DNA of 34,220 nucleotides from Chloroflexota bacterium (GCA_027618515.1 JAQCEV010000023.1:1-34220), one strand, 5' to 3'; positions 24,566-32,373 are shown, numbered from the stretch's first letter. The notes: a model not told the origin generated them from the sequence alone. Numbers and translations: made by a program.

Positions 24566-25392
24566 CTAAGCCACCATCGACGCGTGGCGCCATCGCCAGC
24601 AGCCTCAGTCAGCGGATCCCATTGTTCAGCCGACAAACGCCAGCCTGAAGCACCGCAGTTCTCGTCAACGCGCTCAACGCGGCTCGTCATCGGGATCGTG
24701 ATCACATTCGGCTCGCAGATGACCCAGTTCAGCAGAAGTTGCGCCCGCGTCTTGCCCAACTCAGCCCCGATGCGGTCGAGCGTCTCTGCCAACTGCGGAC
24801 GTTCCGCCACCCGATCCTCGAACGCCCCCTGCTCCAGCGAGCTGTACGCGAACACCGTCATACCGCGCTCGGCGCAGTACGGGATCACCTCATCCGCGAA
24901 TTCGTGATCCAGCAAGCTGAACTTGATCTGGTTCTCCACGATGCGCCCGTCGCCCAGCGCCCGTTCAGCCTCTCGCAGCAACTCAGCCGAGAAATTACTC
25001 ACCCCGATGTGCCGCACCTTCCCGTCGGTCACCAGCTTGTCCATCGCCCGCATCGTCTCGTCGATGGGCACGTCATAGCTCGGCCAGTGCAGTTGGTAGA
25101 GATCGATCACGTCCGTCCCGAGTGCCCGCAACGACCCCTCGGCGGCCTTCAGCACATCGGCGTACCGGAAGTGATGCGGCGACACCTTCGTCGCCAGGAA
25201 ATAGGCCTCGCGATTCCCCGCTATCGCCTGTCCGACATAGCGCTCGGTGTCATACGACTCCGCACTGTCAATCAGGAACGCCCCCATCTCCAACGCACGA
25301 CGGATGGTCGCCGGATCGCCATGGTGCTTCCACGTCCCATAGCCCACTTCTGGGATCTGGATACCTGTGTTCCCTAGCTGCTTTGTGTCCAT
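24562..25392 (-). CDS. aldo/keto reductase
   Basis: The protein has 276 residues and forms a TIM barrel. The catalytic tetrad is visible: Asp 42 and Tyr 47 (IDSAESYDTER), Lys 69 (FLATKVS) and His 102 (DLYQLHWPSYDV). The NAD(P)H-binding C-terminal part shows IPMTSRVERVDEN, a place where many members have Ile-Pro-Gly-x-x-x; the Gly is replaced here. It probably reduces aldehydes or ketones with NADPH; the substrate is unknown. It starts at ATG 25392 and ends TAG. It lies 42 bases after the upstream hydrolase gene on the same strand. Confidence 0.92.
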   Translation of the reverse strand: MDTKQLGNTGIQIPEVGYGTWKHHGDPATIRRALEMGAFLIDSAESYDTERYVGQAIAGNREAYFLATKVSPHHFRYADVLKAAEGSLRALGTDVIDLYQLHWPSYDVPIDETMRAMDKLVTDGKVRHIGVSNFSAELLREAERALGDGRIVENQIKFSLLDHEFADEVIPYCAERGMTVFAYSSLEQGAFEDRVAERPQLAETLDRIGAELGKTRAQLLLNWVICEPNVITIPMTSRVERVDENCGASGWRLSAEQWDPLTEAAGDGATRRWWLS

Positions 25393-25434
25393 TCCATCCT
25401 CCCGTGCCCGATAAGGTCAGCGCCCCCGATAGGC

Positions 25435-26304
25435 TCAGCGAGGGCCATTATCCAGGAAGTCGCCCAGAAGCGTATTGAACAGCTCAGGGATCTCCGCGTA
25501 GGGCCAGTGCCCCACATCTGGGAACAGGTGAACCTCAACCTGCGGACACGCCTCCGTGATCCCGTGCAGTTGGCTCACCGGGAACAACCGATCTTGCTCG
25601 CCCCAGTAAACGATGACCGGCACCTCGATCTCATGCAATCGAGGAAGCAGGAAGGACTCAGGGGCAGGCCCAAGCCGCTCAGCGCTGGACCGCACAGCCT
25701 TGCGCACAGCGTCCGCCGAGATATGCGTCATCCTGGACCGGTGCAACGACCTCAGAAGCGAGATGTTCACATCCGCTGGTGGGTTGAAGACTCGCCATCC
25801 ATACAACTTCACCACCAAGACCGCAGGCGAAAACACCAGCCAACCAACCACAGGTATCGACGCCAGCCGCAACAGCCACGACATCTCACGACCTATCCCC
25901 CCAGCATCGACCAAAGCCAGTTTCGTGACTCGATCGTTGTGCGCCAAGGCGAATCGTATCGCGACGAGTCCCCCAAGCGAGTGCCCAACAACGGCGGTCG
26001 CATCCAAGCCCAGCGTGTCGCAGAGAGCTTCGATCGCTTCCACGAGGGGCTCGATCTTCCGCAATCGTCGCGAGCCCCCTGAATCCCCGTGCCCCCACAG
26101 ATCGGGTGCCACGACCCTCCGGGTTTTAGCCAGCGTTTGGATCGTCGTGCCCCACGTCTCTGATGTCGTGCCCAGACCGTGGAGCAACAACACCGGTGGC
26201 CCCGAACCCGCAGTGATGTAGGCGACCTTACCGACGGCCGTCTCCACGGCTTCTTTACGAGCGCCCGGTATATCCAGGTAATCGTTTGGGGTTTCTTGCG
26301 TCAT
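25435..26304 (-). CDS. alpha/beta hydrolase
   Basis: The protein has 289 residues. The oxyanion segment is VLLLHGLGTTSETW, the nucleophile elbow is GHSLGG with Ser 109, the acid is the Asp in YWGEQDRLFP, and the base is the His in DVGHWPYAE. A cap region of about 60 residues (WLLRLASIPVVGWLVFSPAVLVV) is hydrophobic and may touch membranes or a lipophilic substrate. The pattern fits meta-cleavage hydrolases, haloperoxidase-like esterases and epoxide hydrolases; no finer call is possible. It starts at ATG 26304, immediately after the terminator of the clpC operon, so it must have its own promoter or depend on read-through. Confidence 0.9.
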   Translation of the reverse strand: MTQETPNDYLDIPGARKEAVETAVGKVAYITAGSGPPVLLLHGLGTTSETWGTTIQTLAKTRRVVAPDLWGHGDSGGSRRLRKIEPLVEAIEALCDTLGLDATAVVGHSLGGLVAIRFALAHNDRVTKLALVDAGGIGREMSWLLRLASIPVVGWLVFSPAVLVVKLYGWRVFNPPADVNISLLRSLHRSRMTHISADAVRKAVRSSAERLGPAPESFLLPRLHEIEVPVIVYWGEQDRLFPVSQLHGITEACPQVEVHLFPDVGHWPYAEIPELFNTLLGDFLDNGPR

Positions 26305-26307
26305 AAC

Positions 26308-26335
26308 AAAAAAGGCCCGGCGTGACGCCGGGCCC
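26308..26335 (-). terminator. intrinsic terminator of the dnaJ-hspR-clpC operon
   Basis: GGCCCGGCG, loop TGA, CGCCGGGCC forms a nine-base perfect GC-rich stem followed on the minus strand by six U (26308-26313). It sits between the clpC stop (26354) and the hydrolase start (26304). Confidence 0.9.
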
Positions 26336-26353
26336 TTGGATTCCTCGTCTCAG

Positions 26354-28804
26354 CTAAGCAGATCCCTCTTGCTTCGCTGTCACGTGCTTCGCGAACGTCA
26401 GCTTTCCGTTCGCAGCATCAATATCCACAGTATCTCCGTCCGCTAACTCGCCACTGAGGACACGCTTGGCGATCTCGTTCTCGATGTGGCGCTCCACCGC
26501 CCTCCGGAGAGGACGCGCCCCAAACGCCGGGTCGAAACCTTCTTCGACAAGCCAATCCTTAGCGGCCTGCGTGAGCTCGATCCCGATGGACCGCTCCTGC
26601 AACCGCTCTCGAACCTTGTCGACCATCAACTCCACGATCTGCCCAAGCTCCGCTTGGGTCAACTGATGGAACACGATGAAGTCATCCACGCGGTTCAGGA
26701 ACTCTGGCCTGAAGGATTTCTTCAGCGCGTCCATCACAGCCGTCCTGTGGCGCTCCTCATCTGAGGCTTTCGCACCACCCGATTGGAAGCCGATCGCCGT
26801 ACGCTCGAATTCGGCCGTGCCGATGTTCGACGTCATGATGATTACCGTGTTGCGGAAGTCCACCGTGCGCCCATGGCCATCGGTCAGACGTCCATCCTCC
26901 AGCACCTGCAACATCACGTTGAACACGTCCGGGTGGGCCTTCTCGATCTCGTCGAAAAGCACCACTCGGTATGGCCGACGCCTCACCGCCTCCGTCAACT
27001 GCCCCGCCTCGTCATAACCAACGTATCCGGGAGGTGCGCCGATAAGCCGGGAGACAGTGTGCCGCTCCCCGTACTCAGACATATCAATCCGCACCATGTT
27101 GTCCTCATCGTCGAACAAGAACTGGGAAAGCGCCCTCGCAAGCTCCGTCTTTCCCACATCCGTTGGGCCCAGGAACATGAAACTGCCTATGGGACGCTGC
27201 TCACCCTTAAGCCCCGCGCGAGCACGCCGTATCGCATCAGAGACCGCAACGATCGCATCGTGCTGACCGATGACACGCTGGTGAAGATTGTCCTCAAGGT
27301 GGAGCAGCCGCTCCGCCTCCTCTTCTAGGAGTCGTGACGACGGGATGCCCGTCCACTTCGCGATCAACTCAGCGATATCGCTCTCGCGAACCACCATATC
27401 GTCCCTGGCCCTGCCCAGGAAGCTAGCGCGTTCCTTCGAGAACTCCTCCTCGAGGGCACGCCACTCGGTCTTCAGATCCGCCGCGTGTTCATAGTTCCCG
27501 CGCTGAGCTGACGCCGACTCTTCATCCTGCAAGCGCTTTATCTTGCGCTCCATCTCTGTGAGGTCAGGCGGCAAGCTCTCGACATCCAACCTCAGCTTGG
27601 CCGCTGCTTCGTCGATGAGGTCAACGGCCTTGTCCGGCAGGTGACGCCCTGATATGTACCGAGCACTCAAGCGCGCAGCAGCCACCAAGGCGGCATCCTC
27701 GAACTCCACTTTATGATGCGCTTCATAGCGCGGCTTTAGGCCCCGGAGGATCTCTATCGCCTCGTCCACCGAAGGCTCTTCGAGCCACACCGGCTGGAAA
27801 CGACGTTCCAGCGCCGCATCCTTCTCGATGTGCATGCGGTACTCGTCCGGCGTCGTCGCACCGATCACCTGCAGTTCCCCACGAGCCAGCGCTGGCTTCA
27901 TGATGTTGGCGGCGTCGATGCCTCCCTCTGCTGCTCCGGCGCCGACGACCGTGTGCAACTCATCGATGAACAGGATCACCTCTCGCTGAGCCTCCTTCAT
28001 CTCGTCGATAACCGACTTCAGACGCTCCTCGAACTCACCCCTGAACTTCGAACCCGCCACGATCCCCGCCATATCCAGCGCCAACACACGCTTGCCCCGC
28101 AAAGACTCAGGAACGTCCTCCGCGATGATCCGCTGCGCGAGGCCTTCGGCGATGGCCGTCTTGCCGATGCCCGCGCCACCGATGATGACCGGGTTGTTCT
28201 TGGTACGCCGCGTCAGGGTCTGCATCACCCGTCGGATCTCATAGGACCGACCTATCACCGGATCAAGCTTCCCTTCCCGCGCCAGCGCAGTCAGGTCGAT
28301 CGTGTACCGATCCAACGCCTGGTAGTGACTCTCAGCCCTCGGATCTATCACACGGTGACTACCACGCACCTCTTGAAGCGCCTGATACACGCGTTCCTTA
28401 TCCACCCCGTAGCGCTTCAGGATGATCGCCGTGTCACCGCGCTCATCAGAGATAGCCGCGATGAACAAGTGCTCCGTACCGATGTACTCATCGTGGAGCC
28501 GCTCAACCTCCTGCTTCGCTGCCTGTAACAGCTCAAGGGCGCGAGGAGTCGGATGGATCTGCGTCGACTGCGCGCTGACCTGAGGCGTCTCTTGGAGCGC
28601 GACCTCAAGATCGCGCCGTACCTGGTCGACGCTCACGCCTAACTCTTCGAGCAGTTGAACCGGCACGCTCTTTGCCGTCTCCAACAACGCTAGGACGACA
28701 TGTTCAACGTCCCACTGCGGGTGCTTGAAGCGGCGAACCACGTCATACGATGCGCCGACCGCTTCCTGCGCTTGTTCAGTGAAATCATCCTACTTGAAAA
28801 CCAT
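26354..28804 (-). CDS. clpC: ClpC-type AAA+ unfoldase, with TAG at codon 5 of the natural frame
   Basis: The frame encodes a two-ring Clp ATPase: N-domain repeats, first ATPase ([33 protein letters not shown]), a short middle domain with a UVR-like [18 protein letters not shown], and second ATPase ([29 protein letters not shown]). The short middle domain and the ClpP-docking-type loop IGFQ argue for ClpC rather than ClpB. The likely natural start is ATG 28802-28804 (MVFK, TAG at 28790-28792, [30 protein letters not shown]), because the family N-terminus continues upstream of the first uninterrupted start, GTG 28741. If GTG 28741 is used, 795 residues are made and the first N-domain helix is lost; the rest should still work. 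It is the last gene of the HspR operon and ends TAA or TAG before the terminator. Confidence 0.9.
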
Positions 28805-28848
28805 ATTCCTGATGTCCTTTCATCGAATGGGACAGGGCGTTCAGATCC

Positions 28849-29193
28849 CTACGACCGCTCACCCAACTCGTCGCGAAGCCGCCGAACTTCGCGCTCAAGA
28901 TCGGCCATCCTGGCGCTCATGCGCATCATGACATCGACACCCGCGAGGTTCATGCCGAGTTCATCGATCAACGACCTGATCCAACGTGCCTGCTGCACGT
29001 CCAGCGGGGAGTACATGCGGATATTCCCTCGCGACCGCGCAGGCTCAACTAACCCCACGCGTTCGTAGTAACGAAGCGTCTGCGCATGTACGCCGACCAT
29101 CCGCGCGGCGACGCTGATCACGTAGCATGGCTCGTCATCTACGGCCCCTTGCGTAACGGTCACTCGCGTTTCGGCTATTACTCTCTCGGCCAT
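28849..29193 (-). CDS. hspR: HspR-like MerR-family heat-shock repressor
   Basis: The protein has 114 residues from ATG 29193 (MAERVIAET), with an AGAGGTGG site upstream; a TTG two codons earlier is less likely. The winged-helix part is CYVISVAARMVGVHAQTLRYYERVGLVEPARSRGNIRMYSPLDVQQARWI, split here as the MerR helix-turn-helix (VHAQTLRYYERVGLV) and wing (RMYSPLDV), followed by a C-terminal coiled coil (DLEREVRRLRDELGE). HspR represses chaperone operons by binding HAIR inverted repeats, with DnaK as corepressor in Streptomyces. It lies between dnaJ and clpC, and two HAIR-like sites sit upstream of the operon, consistent with autorepression. It ends TAG. Confidence 0.92.
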   Translation of the reverse strand: MAERVIAETRVTVTQGAVDDEPCYVISVAARMVGVHAQTLRYYERVGLVEPARSRGNIRMYSPLDVQQARWIRSLIDELGMNLAGVDVMMRMSARMADLEREVRRLRDELGERS

Positions 29194-29217
29194 GCCCAAC
29201 CACCTCTTGGTCGCCTG

Positions 29218-30132
29218 CTACATCCCTCCGGAGTCCAACTCCTTCAGTTGTTCGAATAAGTTGCGCTGTTCCGGCCCCATATCCTTGGGAAGGACAGCCT
29301 GCACGGTGACCAACTCGTCACCATGAGTGCCAGCGGCTGCTCCACGTTTGAGGGGCATGCCCTTCCCCTTGAGCCTGAAAACCTTCCCGTTCTCGGTCTC
29401 AGGAGGAAGCTTTAGCGCGACTTTTTTTCCCGTGATCATCGGCACCTCGACCTCCCCGCCCAGCACCATGTCCAAGAGCGGCACCGCCACGGTAGTAGCC
29501 AGATCATCGCCATCGCGATGGAATGTCTTATGGGGAGAGACCGTCACAACCAAATAGATATCCAGGCCTGCACGCCTTTGCCCTGACGCGCCTATATGCA
29601 CACGGGATCCAGAGCGCACTCCAGCCGGTATGGACACCTCAAGCCTACGAGCAGCGCCTCCCGTCATTGGACTCGCTGGCATCGTCACCGTCCGCGCAGT
29701 TCCCGCGTACGCCTCTTCCAGCGTCACCGTCACCGGAACGTCGGTACGCCTTGGTGCCGAAATATCCTCAACATGCACCCCACCCAACCCGCCTCCGCCG
29801 AAGATGTCGCCGAACATATCCCCGAGCCCACCGGGCTCCGGACGCTGCCTCCCCCGGTTGAACCAAGAACGCGGCGAAGCACCGCCGCCGCTCCGCTGGT
29901 ATTGATCCGCGTTGCGCCAGTTGCTACCGAAGCGATCATACTTCTTGCGATCCTCAGCATTCGAAAGTACTTGGTAGGCTTCGTTGATCTGCTTGAACTT
30001 GGCCTCTGCGGAATCATCCCCGCGGTTCACGTCCGGGTGGTACTGACGCGCCAAACGCCGATACGCCCCGCGGATATCTTTCTCCGACGCGCCCCGATCC
30101 ACTCCCAACGTCTCGTAATAATCGCCTGCCAT
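29218..30132 (-). CDS. DnaJ/CbpA-type J-domain co-chaperone
   Basis: The protein has 304 residues from ATG 30130-30132 (MAGDYYETLGVDRGAS), chosen for its AGAGG site and because the J-domain begins there. The HPD motif that stimulates DnaK lies in ARQYHPDVNRGDD. A Gly/Phe-rich linker follows (GGLGDMFGDIFGGGGLGG), then two C-terminal substrate-binding domains (VPVTVTLEEAYAGTARTV; DIYLVVTVSPHKTFHRDGDDL; MPLKRG). The Cys-rich zinc fingers of classic DnaJ are absent, so this is the CbpA-like class. It is the first gene of the HspR operon; dnaK and grpE are not adjacent. It ends TAG. Confidence 0.93.
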   Translation of the reverse strand: MAGDYYETLGVDRGASEKDIRGAYRRLARQYHPDVNRGDDSAEAKFKQINEAYQVLSNAEDRKKYDRFGSNWRNADQYQRSGGGASPRSWFNRGRQRPEPGGLGDMFGDIFGGGGLGGVHVEDISAPRRTDVPVTVTLEEAYAGTARTVTMPASPMTGGAARRLEVSIPAGVRSGSRVHIGASGQRRAGLDIYLVVTVSPHKTFHRDGDDLATTVAVPLLDMVLGGEVEVPMITGKKVALKLPPETENGKVFRLKGKGMPLKRGAAAGTHGDELVTVQAVLPKDMGPEQRNLFEQLKELDSGGM

Positions 30133-30189
30133 GATCCTCTTCACACCGCGTCCCATTGCCTGGCCAACGCTATATCTGATGCCATTCCA

Positions 30190-30214
30190 AGGTTGAGCGA
30201 TACACGCTCAACCT
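30190..30214 (-). promoter_or_regulatory. HAIR-like HspR operator 1
   Basis: AGGTTGAGC and GCTCAACCT form a perfect nine-base inverted repeat spaced by seven bases. The spacing and core match the HAIR consensus CTTGAGT-N7-ACTCAAG. It lies in the 5' leader of dnaJ, about 58 bases before the start codon. Confidence 0.8.
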
Positions 30215-30270
30215 CCTCGGCTGATCATTCCCTTGCCGGTGCCCTATGCACTCTGCTGATGACCATACTG

Positions 30271-30306
30271 ATTTTAGCAAACCTTGAGTGAGTACCTGTC
30301 AAGGTT
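30271..30306 (-). promoter_or_regulatory. dnaJ operon promoter overlapped by HAIR-like operator 2
   Basis: On the plus strand CTTGAGT (30283-30289), seven bases, TGTCAAG (30297-30303) match HAIR with the left arm perfect and two mismatches on the right; the wider AACCTTGA/TCAAGGTT repeat is perfect. On the minus strand the same stretch holds TTGACA (30297-30302) and an extended -10, TGC-TAAAAT (hexamer 30271-30276), 20 bases apart. A repressor bound here would cover the -35. Confidence 0.78.
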
Positions 30307-30393
30307 CAATCGAATGGCGTTCCTTGCACCTAAGGCGTGCGTGACCCCTGAACCGACTGCGAACCGCCCGCCCTCGGCCAGCACATAACCACG

Positions 30394-30424
30394 TTGACGG
30401 GCCTCAACGCTCACCTGTTATCAT
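30394..30424 (+). promoter_or_regulatory. predicted promoter for the threonine synthase-like operon
   Basis: TTGACG (30394-30399) and TTATCA (30418-30423) are 18 bases apart on the plus strand. The start site would be near 30430, leaving a GC-rich leader of about 100 bases before the start codon at 30532. That leader contains small stems (CGGA/TCCG and TAGCC/GGCTA) but matches no riboswitch class that could be recognised. Confidence 0.4.
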
Positions 30425-30531
30425 GAGCGTTCGTTGAGAGCCACTGAGTCGGAGAGTCCGGCCCACGTAGCCCCCTATGCGGAGTAGGCTAACCGCCGCG
30501 CAGGGAACAACCAATGAAGGGGGTTGCCATC

Positions 30532-31764
30532 ATGTCCCACGTATTGTCTCTACGGTGCAAGGAGTGCTCCCGGGAATACCCGGTCGAGGCGCTCAATGTC
30601 TGCGATTTCTGCTTCGGTCCGCTTGAGGTTGTCTACGACCTCCAAGCTATCGCCAAATCGACCTCTCGTGAAAAGATCGCGAGTGGCCCGAATAGCCTTT
30701 GGCGTTACGCGGACTTCCTCCCTGCCGAGTACAACCCAGCCATCGACATCAACGCGGGATTCACCCCGCTCATCCGCTCGCGTGGTCTCGCCGAGCGGCT
30801 AGGTCTCGACGAGCTCTGGATCAAGAACGACAGCGTCAATCCGTCGTACTCGTTCAAGGATCGCGTTGTCGCCGTGGCCGCAGCGAAGGCGCTGGAGCTC
30901 GGCTTCGACACCATCGCATGTGCGTCCACCGGCAATCTCGCCTGCGCCGTAGCGGCCGTCGCCGCGCGCTCCGGCATGAAGTCCTACGTGTTCATCCCGT
31001 CTAACCTTGAGGCCGGAAAGATCCTGGGCGCCGCGATCTACAACCCCACCATGGTTGCCATCGACGGCTCCTACGACGACGTCAACCGGCTCTGCAGCGA
31101 GATCGCGGATTCCTATCCGTGGGCATTCGTGAACATCAACGTCCGGCCGTTCTACGCTGACGGCAGCAAGACGCTGGGCTACGAAGTTGCGGAGCAGCTA
31201 GGTTGGCGCGCACCGGATCACGCCGTAGCACCATCCGCCTCAGGCGCGATGTTCACCAAGATTTACCAGGGCCTCAAAGAATTCGAAGCCACTGGCCTCA
31301 TCAGTCATGTCCACACCAAGATGCACTCGGCCCAGGCCCGCGGATGCAGCCCTATCGCATCGGCCTACGAAGAAGGTCGGTTCGTGATCCGCCCCGTGAA
31401 GCCCAGCAGCCTTGCCACATCGCTGGCCATCGGCAACCCAGCCGACGGCTACTACGCACTCAAGGTCATCGAAGCGTCCGGCGGCTCTGCCGTCATCGCA
31501 GAAGAGAACGAGATCGCCGATGGCGTCAAGCTCCTCGCGGAAACCGAAGGCATCTTCACCGAAGGCGCTGGCGGGGTAGCCATCACTGGCCTGAAACATT
31601 TGGTCGAGACAGGTAAGATTAAGCGCGACGAGTCCGTCGTCGTCTACATCACGGGCAACGGACTCAAAACAACCGAACTGGTCGCTGACGTGGTCAACCC
31701 CGTGCTCATCGAACCTAACGTAGAAGCGTTCGAAGCGGCCATGGCTGCCCGAGCGGCCAAGTAG
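30532..31764 (+). CDS. thrC: threonine synthase-like PLP enzyme with N-terminal zinc ribbon
   Basis: The protein has 410 residues from ATG 30532, chosen for the AAGGGGG site at 30517-30523; an in-frame ATG at 30514 overlaps that site. The N-terminal zinc ribbon has C9-x-x-C12 and C24-x-x-C27. The fold-type II PLP core has Lys 109 in NPSYSFKDRV, the phosphate loop CASTGNLACAV, and a C-terminal GNGLK segment. This form is standard for threonine synthase, which turns O-phosphohomoserine into threonine. The cysteine synthase-like family (CysM2, HcyS partners) is similar. It is followed directly by a NIL-domain gene and a ubiquitin-like sulfur carrier, so an alternative role in sulfur insertion is possible. 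Confidence 0.88.
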   Translation: MSHVLSLRCKECSREYPVEALNVCDFCFGPLEVVYDLQAIAKSTSREKIASGPNSLWRYADFLPAEYNPAIDINAGFTPLIRSRGLAERLGLDELWIKNDSVNPSYSFKDRVVAVAAAKALELGFDTIACASTGNLACAVAAVAARSGMKSYVFIPSNLEAGKILGAAIYNPTMVAIDGSYDDVNRLCSEIADSYPWAFVNINVRPFYADGSKTLGYEVAEQLGWRAPDHAVAPSASGAMFTKIYQGLKEFEATGLISHVHTKMHSAQARGCSPIASAYEEGRFVIRPVKPSSLATSLAIGNPADGYYALKVIEASGGSAVIAEENEIADGVKLLAETEGIFTEGAGGVAITGLKHLVETGKIKRDESVVVYITGNGLKTTELVADVVNPVLIEPNVEAFEAAMAARAAK

Positions 31765-31784
31765 CAGTAGCAGGCGTAACCGAC

Positions 31785-32027
31785 ATGCCCATTGAAAAAG
31801 TACGATTGACGTTCCTGGACAGGCTCATTAAAGAGCCTGTCATCTACAGAGTGGGTCGCGACTTCAAAGTTGAAACCAATATCCGCCGTGCTGACATCCA
31901 AGAAGGTATCGGATGGGTCATCCTCGAACTTGAAGGGGAACAGAAGTCCATCGATGATGCCCTGGAATGGGTTCGGTCGGTCGGTGTTCGGGTCGACCCA
32001 GCAGTGGGCGACGTAGTCGAAGGCTAG
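31785..32027 (+). CDS. NIL-domain protein
   Basis: This 80-residue stand-alone NIL domain (the ACT-like module otherwise found at the end of the methionine importer ATPase MetN) reads VRLTFLDRLIKEPVIYRVGRDFKVETNIRRADIQ through GWVILELEGEQKSIDDALEWV, split into its beta-alpha-beta units. In MetN it binds methionine. In methanogens a NIL-ferredoxin fusion takes part in making homocysteine from sulfide; the iron-sulfur part is absent here. It starts at ATG 31785, 20 bases after the PLP enzyme, and ends TAG. Confidence 0.88.
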   Translation: MPIEKVRLTFLDRLIKEPVIYRVGRDFKVETNIRRADIQEGIGWVILELEGEQKSIDDALEWVRSVGVRVDPAVGDVVEG

Positions 32028-32048
32028 CGAAAGCTAACCCAATCAGCA

Positions 32049-32074
32049 CGGCCATCGGCGCACGCCGATGGCCG
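32049..32074. repeat. 12-bp perfect inverted repeat between NIL and carrier genes
   Basis: CGGCCATCGGCG and CGCCGATGGCCG are exact inverse copies around a two-base centre. No U-run follows, so it is not a normal terminator. It hides an in-frame ATG (32068) and ends 20 bases before the carrier's start codon. It may serve as an RNA processing or stability element that sets carrier level. Confidence 0.7.
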
Positions 32075-32094
32075 ATGGAAAGAAGGCAAGCTAC

Positions 32095-32373
32095 ATGAGC
32101 GTAACGGTACGCATCCCTGGCCCGCTTCGGAAGATCACCGAAGGCGCGGACAAGGTACAGATGGAAGGCGAAGACCTCAGTCAACTTATCAGTGCCCTGG
32201 AGGCCCAATTCCCGGGCATGCAAGAGCGCCTGCTAGACGACAACGGTGAATTGCGCTACTTCGTGAATCTCTACCTGAACAACGAGGACATCAGGTTCCT
32301 CGATGGTCTCAAGACCGCCGTCAAGTCAGGCGACGAGATCAGCATCGTTCCCGCCGTCGCTGGCGGCTGCTAG
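32095..32373 (+). CDS. MoaD/ThiS-like ubiquitin-fold sulfur carrier ending Gly-Gly-Cys
   Basis: The protein has 92 residues from ATG 32095, preceded by AGAAGG (32081-32086); an earlier ATG at 32068 lies inside a hairpin. SVTVRIPGPLRKITEGADKV, LISALEAQFPGMQERL, NLYLNNEDIRFLDGLKT and GDEISIVPAVAGG are the beta-grasp family pattern. Carriers of this type are activated at a C-terminal Gly-Gly by an E1-like enzyme and turned into a thiocarboxylate. Here one extra residue, Cys 92, follows the Gly-Gly, so it would need trimming first, as in QbsE. The genomic neighbours suggest amino-acid sulfur transfer rather than molybdopterin work. No E1 or JAMM protease is in the window. Confidence 0.9.
   Translation: MSVTVRIPGPLRKITEGADKVQMEGEDLSQLISALEAQFPGMQERLLDDNGELRYFVNLYLNNEDIRFLDGLKTAVKSGDEISIVPAVAGGC

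Noticed and set aside
27830-28528. 232-codon open frame on the plus strand
   Set aside because: Antisense to the first ATPase and N-domain of clpC; no family features and no ribosome site.
1041-28804. An altered genetic code with TGA or TAG as sense
   Set aside because: secE, ispD, ispF and the DinB-family gene end at TGA and tuf, rplA and rplJ at TAG exactly where their families end, and the interrupted positions call for different residues.
30430-30531. SAM, glycine, cobalamin or T-box riboswitch before the threonine synthase-like gene
   Set aside because: The conserved boxes of these classes were looked for and not found; only short generic stems are present.
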